A program made the translations under genes and the position numbers. From JARRLC01 sp037387425 (lineage in GTDB: Bacteria; Pseudomonadota; Alphaproteobacteria; Rhizobiales; Rhodomicrobiaceae), in NCBI GenBank assembly GCA_037387425.1, contig JARRLC010000113.1, positions 1 through 8,276 of the forward strand: a stretch of 8,276 bases of DNA, in the 5' to 3' direction. Positions 1 through 6,002 of the stretch are shown piece by piece. Below the pieces are notes generated by a model. That model was not told where the DNA came from, ran no database searches, and saw nothing but the letters and a program-made list of their open reading frames with translations. Position 1 is the stretch's first letter, and each line of letters opens with the position of its first letter.

Positions 1-400
1 CCTTGTTTTTGGTGAGCGTTTTCAGGCTGCCGACCATCGTATCTCGCGATGCATCGAACGACATGCCGATAGCGAGGCTTTCAAGCTTTTCCTGGAATTC
101 TTGGCTTTTGATATCGCCCGCGCCTTCGTTCATCATACCTGAGACGAAATATGCAAGCCCAGCCTTTCCAGTTATGTCTTGCGCACAACCGCCGCGAAAA
201 CCGAATTGCATCGCGATAAGAGGCAATGTGTGGTCTTCCACCAGCCAAGCTTCGATACCTTTTGGGCTTACGACTTTTTGAATTTTCATAGCTTGTGCTG
301 GTCCGGTAGAAAATGCTGCAATGAAAAGCCACGCGATGGCGACACTAACGATACTCCGCGCACTGCGGACGTAACGCCATGGATTGTTATGAGTAACCAT
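1..400 (-). CDS. M16-family peptidase-like protein, non-catalytic subunit (3' end outside window)
   Basis: This is the first 133 residues of an exported M16-family (insulinase/processing-peptidase-like) protein; the rest lies beyond the left edge. Residues 1-37 form a signal peptide: Arg-containing n-region, hydrophobic VSVAIAWLFIAAF, and a likely cleavage after AQA. The mature part starts like an M16 N-terminal domain. It aligns with the neighbouring active homologue around the zinc site, where HFLEH is replaced by YFVSG (residues 84-88), so the zinc ligands and catalytic Glu are missing. The ATG is 10 bp after the stop of the upstream M16 gene. A GAGGA Shine-Dalgarno overlaps that stop, with 7 nt spacing, so the two genes are almost certainly co-transcribed and translationally linked. 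By family knowledge, such proteins pair with a catalytic M16 partner, as in mitochondrial MPP alpha/beta and bacterial M16B heterodimers. The heterodimer here is inferred. Confidence 0.85.
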   Translation of the reverse strand, partial: MVTHNNPWRYVRSARSIVSVAIAWLFIAAFSTGPAQAMKIQKVVSPKGIEAWLVEDHTLPLIAMQFGFRGGCAQDITGKAGLAYFVSGMMNEGAGDIKSQEFQEKLESLAIGMSFDASRDTMVGSLKTLTKNK

Positions 401-407
401 TGATACG

Positions 408-412
408 TCCTC
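408..412 (-). promoter_or_regulatory. Shine-Dalgarno of the second M16 gene, overlapping the first gene's stop
   Basis: On the minus strand GAGGA lies 7 nt before the ATG at 400 and shares bases with the TGA stop of the upstream M16 gene (411-413). This fixes the start of the downstream gene and implies coupled translation of the pair. Confidence 0.7.
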
Positions 413-1820
413 AATGCATGATGTCCGACGAAGCTGGAACCGCGGCTTTACCGTTAGCCGCAACAGTTTTCCCCACCGGGATCATCTCGCCTGTTACTGA
501 ACGCTTAATATCGAGATATTTGCGTGCTGCTTTTTGGATGTCTTCGGCGGTCACGGCGGCGATGCGATCAGCACGCTGCTTGATATCCTCAATGGTGCGG
601 CCTGTCGCCAATCCCCAGCCATACATCCGCGCGAGATTGAACTGGCTATCTGCGTCGTAGATGACCTGAGCGACTGCGGCGTTGCGCACGCGAGTTAGTT
701 CTTCTTCTGTCACGCCATCTTTGACAACTTCATCAATCACAGCATCCATGGATTTCTCAACTTTATCCAAAGATACGTCTTTCGAGGCGACTGCGTAAAA
801 CGCGATTTTCCCTGAATCCATACCGCTGCCCGAGTACCAGCTTCCCGCCGAATTCGCAATTTTCTCTTCCACGACGAGTTTTTTATAAAGCCGTCCGGTG
901 CCACTTGATCCGATGATCGTTGACAAAAGTTCCAGCGCCTCGGCTTCGCGCGGTTCAGCGGTGCGATAGCTGGGCGTAAGATATTGCCGCGAAAGGCTTT
1001 TCTTGGCTATGCGCTCATCTTTCAAAACGACACGGCGAGCAGCTTTGGGTTCCGGCTCCTTGATGCGGTTGCGTGTCAGCGATTGCTTGGTCGCAGGAAG
1101 AGGACCGTAAATTTCCTTAGCGAGCTTGATAACGTCGTCAGGTTCAACATCGCCCGCCACAACCAGGATAGCATTATTCGGCGCGTAATAACGTTTGTAG
1201 AACTTCAGCGCGTCTTCGCGCGCTAACCCTTCCATTTCGTGTTCCCAACCAATAAGCGGAGTGCCATAAGGATGCGCAAGATAAAGCGCTGCTCCCATCT
1301 GCTCCGACATAATACCGCTGGGGTCGTTATCGACACGGCTGCGGCGTTCTTCCAGGATCACCTTGCGCTCGTTATTCACGTCATCTTTGTTAAGCCGCAG
1401 ATTTACCATGCGGTCGGCTTCCATTTCCATCACAAGCTTTAAACGGTCTGCCGCTACACGTTGGAAATAAGCCGTTACATCCTGCGAGGTGAAGGCGTTG
1501 TCCTGCCCGCCATTGCGCGCGATAATTTTGGAAAACTCACCCGGCGCGATTTTCTCCGTGCCTTTGAACATGAGGTGTTCAAGAAAATGAGCGATGCCAG
1601 ATTTCCCCATCGGCTCATCGGCGGCGCCGATACGATACCACACAACGTGGGTTACCACAGGCGCACGGTGATCGGGGATAACGACCACTTCTAAACCGTT
1701 AGCAAGCGTCGTATGAGTGATTTTTGGGCCAACTGCATATCCTGCAGATGGCAGCGTGGAAGAAGCCATGAGCATCCCCAAAAGTACGAAGAAAAACCGC
1801 CTGAACATTGAACACACCAT
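411..1820 (-). CDS. M16-family zinc metallopeptidase, catalytic subunit, exported
   Basis: Zinc metallopeptidase of the M16 family (mitochondrial processing peptidase beta/PqqL/YmxG-like), 469 residues, a normal length for the M16B type. The inverted zinc-binding motif HFLEH is at residues 78-82. The expected downstream Glu ligand lies in VILEERR (about residue 158), matching the family spacing of roughly 76 residues. The C-terminal M16 domain follows (about 205-400), with the typical GSSGTGRLYKKL segment near residue 310. A signal peptide is clear: MFRRFFFVLLGMLMASS, then a cleavage region near SAGYA, so the enzyme probably acts in the periplasm. The start is uncertain: the ATG at 1820 and the in-frame ATG at 1808 (residue 5) both lack a strong Shine-Dalgarno, and the latter gives a cleaner signal peptide. 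It is followed after 10 bp by a homologue without the zinc motif, its probable partner. The substrate is unknown. Confidence 0.9.
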   Translation of the reverse strand: MVCSMFRRFFFVLLGMLMASSTLPSAGYAVGPKITHTTLANGLEVVVIPDHRAPVVTHVVWYRIGAADEPMGKSGIAHFLEHLMFKGTEKIAPGEFSKIIARNGGQDNAFTSQDVTAYFQRVAADRLKLVMEMEADRMVNLRLNKDDVNNERKVILEERRSRVDNDPSGIMSEQMGAALYLAHPYGTPLIGWEHEMEGLAREDALKFYKRYYAPNNAILVVAGDVEPDDVIKLAKEIYGPLPATKQSLTRNRIKEPEPKAARRVVLKDERIAKKSLSRQYLTPSYRTAEPREAEALELLSTIIGSSGTGRLYKKLVVEEKIANSAGSWYSGSGMDSGKIAFYAVASKDVSLDKVEKSMDAVIDEVVKDGVTEEELTRVRNAAVAQVIYDADSQFNLARMYGWGLATGRTIEDIKQRADRIAAVTAEDIQKAARKYLDIKRSVTGEMIPVGKTVAANGKAAVPASSDIMH

Positions 1821-1871
1821 GTCAATGATTATTGCGTGGAACTTATGGCCATAACCGAAAGACCACCGCTA

Positions 1872-1930
1872 TTACAAGTTAAAAATCTGTCATTTCAGGC
1901 AGCGGACCTTATCTGTATTAACACTTGTAA
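1872..1930. promoter_or_regulatory. Widely spaced inverted repeat between M16 genes and rnd
   Basis: TTACAAGT at 1872-1879 is repeated in perfect inverse as ACTTGTAA at 1923-1930, in the 190-bp gap between the divergent M16 and rnd genes. The half-sites start 51 bp apart, near five helical turns, as would suit a looping or paired operator. I found no convincing sigma70 -35/-10 pair beside it. Eight matching bases in an A/T-rich gap could be chance. Confidence 0.2.
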
Positions 1931-2014
1931 CACATTTATGGACGATGAAACGCGTTGTCACAGGGGGGCTGTTAACACGGGACAAGTCACCTCAGCTGAT
2001 ATATATAAGTGGTG

Positions 2015-3175
2015 ATGAACTTGATTCCTATCGTCTCTACAACCGACGTACTCGCACAAACCTGCAAGAAACTCTCCGAAGCAGATTTCGTCACCGTCGA
2101 TACAGAATTCATGCGGCAATCAACATATTGGCCGCAACTGTGCTTGGTTCAGCTCGCTGGACCGGAGGTGGAAGCTGTTGTCGATCCACTTAGCGCTGAC
2201 ATAGACCTTGCGCCGTTCTTTGAGCTAATGGCGAACCCAGATGTCACGAAAGTCTTCCACGCCGGGCGGCAGGATATAGAAATTATCTTCAAGCTCGCTG
2301 GGATCATTCCGCTGCCGGTGTTCGACACACAAATCGCGGCCATGGTCTGCGGTTTCGGCGAGGCCGCCAGTTACGGATCGCTTGTCAAACAGCTCCTCAA
2401 GAAGCACCTCGACAAAAGCTCGCGCTTCACTGACTGGTCGCGCAGGCCGCTCACCGAAAAGCAGCTTCACTACGCGCTGGGCGATGTCACCCACCTGCGA
2501 GGCGTCTACCAGAAACTCAGCGAACAGCTGTCAGAGTCCGGGCGCAGCGACTGGGTGGCCGAGGAAATGGCCGACCTTATCGCCCCCTCCAATTACAAAG
2601 TTGAACCGGAGGACGCCTGGAAGCGCATGAAAATGCGGGCCCGCACACCTGCGGAACTCGCCATTCTCATCGAAGTGGCGGCATGGCGCGAGCAGGCCGC
2701 CCAATCGCAGGACGTACCGCGCGCGCGCGTCATCAAAGATGATATGATTTACGATGTCATCAACCAGAAGCCCACGACATTCGAAGAACTCAGCCAGTTG
2801 CGCACCGTGCATAACGGTTTCGCCCGCTCAGCACGCGGACGCGAGCTTGTCGAAGTCGTCAAGACCGCGCTCGCCCGTCCGGTGGATAGCCTGCCCGCGC
2901 TGGAAATCAATCAACCGTTGCCGCCTGCCGCTGTCGCCATCGCCGACATGTTCCGGGTACTCCTGAAGGCCGTTGCCGCCCGGCATGATGTCGCCGCGAA
3001 GCTCATCGCCACATCCGACCATCTCGACAAAATCGCCGTGGACGATAACGCCAACGTGCCCGCACTGCATGGCTGGCGGCGCAAGCTCTTCGGCGAGGAC
3101 GCACTGGCGCTGAAAACCGGAAAGCTGGTGCTGGCTGTGGAAAATGGGCAGATTGTGACACTTCCCCGCGCCTAA
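2015..3175 (+). CDS. rnd: Ribonuclease D (DEDDy 3'-5' exoribonuclease with HRDC domain)
   Basis: 3'-5' exoribonuclease of the RNase D family, which trims the 3' ends of tRNA precursors and other stable RNAs in the cytoplasm. All DEDDy catalytic positions are present, numbered from the ATG at 2015: Asp29 and Glu31 in VDTEF, Asp87 in HAGRQDIEI, and Tyr153/Asp157 in HYALGD. This spacing is close to that of E. coli RNase D. An HRDC nucleic-acid-binding domain follows at about 205-285, starting near TPAELAILIEVAAWRE and including VINQKPTTFEEL. The total of 386 residues is the usual length. The frame opens with GTG GTG ATG at 2009-2017. I prefer the ATG because homologues begin a few residues before the first beta strand, but none of the three has a clear Shine-Dalgarno and an A/T run (TATATATAAG) sits directly upstream. 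The gene stands alone, divergent from the M16 genes and convergent with ubiX. Confidence 0.93.
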   Translation: MNLIPIVSTTDVLAQTCKKLSEADFVTVDTEFMRQSTYWPQLCLVQLAGPEVEAVVDPLSADIDLAPFFELMANPDVTKVFHAGRQDIEIIFKLAGIIPLPVFDTQIAAMVCGFGEAASYGSLVKQLLKKHLDKSSRFTDWSRRPLTEKQLHYALGDVTHLRGVYQKLSEQLSESGRSDWVAEEMADLIAPSNYKVEPEDAWKRMKMRARTPAELAILIEVAAWREQAAQSQDVPRARVIKDDMIYDVINQKPTTFEELSQLRTVHNGFARSARGRELVEVVKTALARPVDSLPALEINQPLPPAAVAIADMFRVLLKAVAARHDVAAKLIATSDHLDKIAVDDNANVPALHGWRRKLFGEDALALKTGKLVLAVENGQIVTLPRA

Positions 3176-3216
3176 TTTATCGCCCGCTGAAATTCTCCGC
3201 ATAAGCGATGATCAGG

Positions 3217-3798
3217 CTACTCCCCCCAGCGCGGCGTGGTGTCAACATCCATGCCGAACAGGTCAAGCACACGTCCCACGGTATGGCCTACCATATCCTC
3301 AAGCGTGCTGGGCCGCGAATAAAACGCAGGAACCGGCGGCGCAATTATAGCTCCAATCTCGGAAAGCATTGTCATGGTGCGCAGATGCCCGGTATGCAGT
3401 GGCGTTTCACGCACCATCAACACCAGGCGGCGGCGTTCCTTCAGCACAACATCGGCGGCGCGCGTTAGAAGCGTGGTCGTGGCGCCCATCGCGATCTCGG
3501 ACATGGAGCGCATTGAACATGGCGCAACAATCATGCCTTCCGTGCGAAACGAACCGCTGGAGATAGGCGCGGCCATATCATCTATGGCGTAAACTTTGTC
3601 GGCAAGCGCGTGCACTTCGGCGAGCGAAAAGTCGGTCTCGCAGGCAAGCGTCAACCCGGCGGCCTTCGACATCACAAGATGTGTTTCAACGCCAAGGCCG
3701 CTATGGCGCAAAATCTGTAACAACCGTATGCCATAGATCACACCTGACGCGCCGGAAATGCCTATAATCAGTCTTTCCAGCGCTTGTTGTCTTGCCAT
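3217..3798 (-). CDS. ubiX: UbiX flavin prenyltransferase
   Basis: Transfers a dimethylallyl group from dimethylallyl phosphate to FMN, making prenyl-FMN, the cofactor of UbiD-type decarboxylases in ubiquinone synthesis. The 193-residue product opens with LIIGISGASGVIYGIRLL, whose GISGASG (13-19) is the flavin-phosphate loop. It continues with SGSFRTEGMIVAPCSMRSMSEIAMG (81-105 region), RETPLH (130-135) and the C-terminal PAFYSRP segment with its conserved Tyr/Arg. These are hallmarks of UbiX/Pad1. The ATG at 3798 is chosen because the protein then starts just before the first beta strand, as in E. coli UbiX. A TTG at 3816 would add six residues without a better ribosome site. It converges with rnd (41-bp gap) and diverges from thiM. 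No ubiD is in the window, which is common because ubiX is often unlinked. Confidence 0.93.
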   Translation of the reverse strand: MARQQALERLIIGISGASGVIYGIRLLQILRHSGLGVETHLVMSKAAGLTLACETDFSLAEVHALADKVYAIDDMAAPISSGSFRTEGMIVAPCSMRSMSEIAMGATTTLLTRAADVVLKERRRLVLMVRETPLHTGHLRTMTMLSEIGAIIAPPVPAFYSRPSTLEDMVGHTVGRVLDLFGMDVDTTPRWGE

Positions 3799-3822
3799 AA
3801 CACCCGCTCTGCGCAATAAGCA

Positions 3823-3838
3823 GCATGAGACATCATGC
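3823..3838. promoter_or_regulatory. Dyad GCATGA-N4-TCATGC upstream of ubiX
   Basis: A perfect 6-bp inverted repeat with a 4-nt centre lies 25-40 bp before the ubiX ATG. It could be an operator or a small 5'-leader hairpin in the ubiX transcript. No known regulator is recognised, and the role is inference from symmetry and position only. Confidence 0.3.
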
Positions 3839-3851
3839 CATCATCAAATAC

Positions 3852-3863
3852 TAGAATGTTCTA
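3852..3863. promoter_or_regulatory. Palindrome TAGAATGTTCTA between ubiX and thiM
   Basis: Arms TAGAA and TTCTA flank a 2-nt centre in the divergent ubiX/thiM promoter region. Just downstream on the plus strand, CATAAT (3876-3881) matches five of six bases of a -10 hexamer but lacks a good -35, which might suit an activator-dependent promoter. The palindrome could be that regulator's site. The assignment is speculative. Confidence 0.3.
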
Positions 3864-3893
3864 CCCGTTTACGCACATAATATGCGCCCCAAC

Positions 3894-3918
3894 AAGCGTT
3901 TTGAAAAAAACGGCGCTT
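3894..3918 (+). other. Leader hairpin with GAAA tetraloop before thiM
   Basis: CGTTTT (3897-3902) pairs with AAAACG (3907-3912) around a GAAA loop, and AAG/CTT can extend the stem across a GCG bulge. The structure ends 4 nt before the AGGAAAGG ribosome site (3923-3930). It could affect thiM translation if transcription starts upstream. It lacks the T-run of a terminator and does not resemble a TPP riboswitch. Confidence 0.25.
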
Positions 3919-3941
3919 TTGCAGGAAAGGACTACATAACC

Positions 3942-4781
3942 GTGGATACACTATCGGCTAACGAAACGGCGGCTTTCACAGCCTCGCTTCTGGAGACGCT
4001 CCGGCAGCAGCGCCCGCTCGTGCAAAACATCACCAATTTTGTTTCCATGGATTTGGCCGCGAACGCGCTTCTGGCCATCGGCGCATCGCCAGCCATGGTG
4101 CACGCCCGCGAGGAAGTGGAAGAGTTCGTCCGTATTGCCTCTGCGCTGACCATCAACATCGGAACGCTCTCCTCTCAATGGGTGGAAAGCATGGAGGTCG
4201 CAGCGACAGCCGCCAGCGTGCAGCAAAAACCATGGATACTCGACCCTGTAGGCGTTGGCGCTACCACATTTCGCAACCACGCGGTGACACGGCTGCTGCG
4301 GCATTATCCGACCCTGATTCGCGGCAACGCCTCGGAAATTCTCGCGGTGGCGCGGCTCGCCGGACTTACAGACGTAGACGCCGCTCCAAAGGGCGTCGAT
4401 GCCGCCAATTCCACCGAGGAGGCCGAAGGGTTCGCAGCAGCGCTCGCCTCGCATTTTCAATGCGTCGTGGCGGCTACCGGCGAGGTGGACATCATAACCG
4501 ACGGAACACGGCTGGTGCGGCTGGCGAACGGTCACCCGCTGATGACACGCGTCACTGCGATTGGATGTGCGCTATCGGCAACCGCCGGGGCGTTCGTGGC
4601 GATTACTGACGACAAATTCCAGGCAGCTGCGGCAGCCATCGCGATCTATGGCGTCGTGGGCGAAATGGCGGCGGAAGGCGGCGCTCTCGTCGGGCCTGGC
4701 AGTTTCCGCGTGCGCTTCCTGGACCAACTCGCCGCTGTTGAAGGCGCCGACATCACCGCCCGGCTGAAAGTCGTGGCATGA
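3942..4781 (+). CDS. thiM: Hydroxyethylthiazole kinase ThiM
   Basis: Phosphorylates 4-methyl-5-(2-hydroxyethyl)thiazole, the salvage entry to the thiazole half of thiamine, handing the product to ThiE. Family blocks, numbered from the GTG at 3942: PLVQNITNFV (25-34), LLAIGASPAM (43-52), INIGTL (71-76), LDPVGVGAT (100-108), IRGNASEI (126-133), ATGEVDIITDG (178-188), and AIGCALSA with the conserved Cys209. The ATG at 3882 is also in frame and would add 20 residues (299 aa). I prefer GTG because it gives 279 residues, nearer the usual 260-275. An AGGAAAGG ribosome site lies 11 nt before it, and the extra residues (KRFEKNGAFAGKD) resemble no family sequence and overlay a hairpin. Its stop overlaps the thiE start (ATGA), so the two form one operon. 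Confidence 0.9.
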   Translation: MDTLSANETAAFTASLLETLRQQRPLVQNITNFVSMDLAANALLAIGASPAMVHAREEVEEFVRIASALTINIGTLSSQWVESMEVAATAASVQQKPWILDPVGVGATTFRNHAVTRLLRHYPTLIRGNASEILAVARLAGLTDVDAAPKGVDAANSTEEAEGFAAALASHFQCVVAATGEVDIITDGTRLVRLANGHPLMTRVTAIGCALSATAGAFVAITDDKFQAAAAAIAIYGVVGEMAAEGGALVGPGSFRVRFLDQLAAVEGADITARLKVVA

Positions 4782-5431
4782 GTCAAACGCACGTTCTCAA
4801 CCGTCCCCCGCACATATACCGGCTGTGCGTCGTCACAGACCGCGGCCTTGCGCGCGGGCGTTCGCTTCTGGATGTGACTGCAGCCGCTCTGAAAGGCGGA
4901 GCCACCATGGTGCAACTGCGCGAAAAAAACGCAACAACGCGGGCATTTCTTGAAGAAGCGCGTGCGTTGAAAGCGCTGCTTGCGCCTCTTGGCGTACCGC
5001 TCATCATCAACGACCGCGTAGACATCGCTCTGGCGGTGGATGCGGACGGCGTGCATGTGGGGCAAACTGATATGCCGGTGGAAGCGGTACGTGCGCTCGT
5101 GGGGGCTGAGAAAATCCTCGGACTTTCAATCACTTCGGAAGCCGAAATTACCCGAGCCGATGCGCTGGCGGCCGATTATCTAGGTGTAGGGCCAGCCTAT
5201 GCGCAGACGACCAAGGCCGACGCCTCAACGCCGCTGGGCGTGGACGGCTTCGCCGCGCTATGCCGCAAAGCTCCGCAGCCGGTAATGGCCATCGGCGGTA
5301 TCGACGCCACAAACGCCGCCCCTCTTGCGCAAGCAGGCGCTGATGGCGTGGCGGTGGTCTCGGCCATCATGGCGGCGAACGACTGCGAAGCAGCGGCACG
5401 GGAGATCATCCGCGCGCTGGACCGCAAATAA
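4778..5431 (+). CDS. thiE: Thiamine-phosphate synthase ThiE
   Basis: Joins the pyrimidine HMP-PP to thiazole phosphate, releasing pyrophosphate and giving thiamine monophosphate in the cytoplasm. The 217-residue TIM-barrel protein shows the family signature in order: YRLCVVTDR (14-22), VQLREK (45-50), INDR (77-80), DGVHVGQTD (90-98), LGLS (114-117), YLGVGPAYAQTTK (134-146) and AIGGI (171-175). These carry the pyrophosphate- and magnesium-binding residues. The ATG overlaps the thiM TGA by one base pair step (ATGA) and has only a weak ribosome site inside the thiM end, so coupled translation is likely. ThiM and ThiE catalyse consecutive steps. No thiD, thiC or transporter gene is in the window. 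It converges with the DUF2794 gene across 59 bp in which I see no clear terminator. Confidence 0.95.
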   Translation: MSQTHVLNRPPHIYRLCVVTDRGLARGRSLLDVTAAALKGGATMVQLREKNATTRAFLEEARALKALLAPLGVPLIINDRVDIALAVDADGVHVGQTDMPVEAVRALVGAEKILGLSITSEAEITRADALAADYLGVGPAYAQTTKADASTPLGVDGFAALCRKAPQPVMAIGGIDATNAAPLAQAGADGVAVVSAIMAANDCEAAAREIIRALDRK

Positions 5432-5490
5432 CCCGATGGCACGACAAAAACGACGTCTATACAATTACTTCCGCCAACCACCGCAAGGCG

Positions 5491-5880
5491 CTACACCCCT
5501 ACGATATGCAGCCTGGCGCGGTCAAACACACCCAACACCCGGTTGAGCGAATGCCCGCGTTTCAAAATACCGCCTGACGCCGCAATCACGCAATAAGCGC
5601 CCTGGCGGCGAGCCAATCGGGGATTTTTCTCAATTCGGTAAAGCGGTTGGTCGCAAGCATGGCGGAAGACCGAAAATACGGCGCGATCGCCCAGCATATC
5701 GATTGCGTAATCCCGCCACTCGCCCTCGGCGACCCGGCGGCCATAAATGGAGAAAATCTGGTTGAGTTCGTAACGGCTAAAACTAACGACCGGAAGGCGC
5801 CCGTTCGCGGTGACATGCACGCCCGGCTGGCTGACGGCTTTTCCTGCCGGGCGGAAGGTTATTGGATCGTTATCGCTCAT
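5491..5880 (-). CDS. DUF2794 family protein, function unknown
   Basis: A 129-residue soluble protein of the DUF2794 family, small conserved proteins found in Alphaproteobacteria with no established function. The family core is clear: SFSRYELNQIFSIYGRRV, then GEWRDYAIDMLGDRAVFSVFRHA and LYRIEKNPRLARRQGAYCVIAASGGILKRG (about residues 33-111). There is no signal peptide or membrane segment. The start is set by the minus-strand Shine-Dalgarno GGGAGGA, 3 nt before the ATG at 5880. The frame stays open to an upstream ATG at 5967, but those 29 residues are not family-like and would place the strong ribosome site inside the gene. It lies 122 bp downstream of mcd on the same strand, so read-through is possible, but the gap allows its own promoter. 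Codon use matches its neighbours. Confidence 0.85.
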   Translation of the reverse strand: MSDNDPITFRPAGKAVSQPGVHVTANGRLPVVSFSRYELNQIFSIYGRRVAEGEWRDYAIDMLGDRAVFSVFRHACDQPLYRIEKNPRLARRQGAYCVIAASGGILKRGHSLNRVLGVFDRARLHIVGV

Positions 5881-5883
5881 CGC

Positions 5884-5890
5884 TCCTCCC
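5884..5890 (-). promoter_or_regulatory. Strong Shine-Dalgarno deciding the DUF2794 start
   Basis: GGGAGGA on the minus strand lies 3 nt before the ATG at 5880. It is the best ribosome site in the window and argues against the longer reading from 5967. Confidence 0.7.
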
Positions 5891-6002
5891 GTTATTCTTG
5901 TCACATTCGCATCATCTTTGCCGTAAAGGCCAAAATACATCATCGCTGTGACACACTGAAAGATCAAGCAAGATGCTTAATGCGAGACCTTAAAGTAAAA
6001 AA

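Noticed and set aside
3179..3209. ATCGC...GCGAT inverted repeat between the convergent rnd and ubiX genes, as a bidirectional terminator.
   Set aside because: The stem is only 5 bp around a 21-nt loop with no T-run; too weak to call.
3817..3941. A possible TPP riboswitch before thiM, suggested by CATGAGA at about 3824-3830.
   Set aside because: Only a fragment resembles one core block. The second conserved block and the expected stems are missing, and CATGAGA is explained by the local dyad.
5881..5967. An N-terminal extension of the DUF2794 protein to an ATG at 5967.
   Set aside because: The strong GGGAGGA site directly before the ATG at 5880 and the lack of family similarity in the extra 29 residues favour the shorter protein.
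5966..5978. AAGCA-aga-TGCTT hairpin downstream of mcd as its terminator.
   Set aside because: A 5-bp A/T-rich stem with a 3-nt loop and no following T-run is not convincing.
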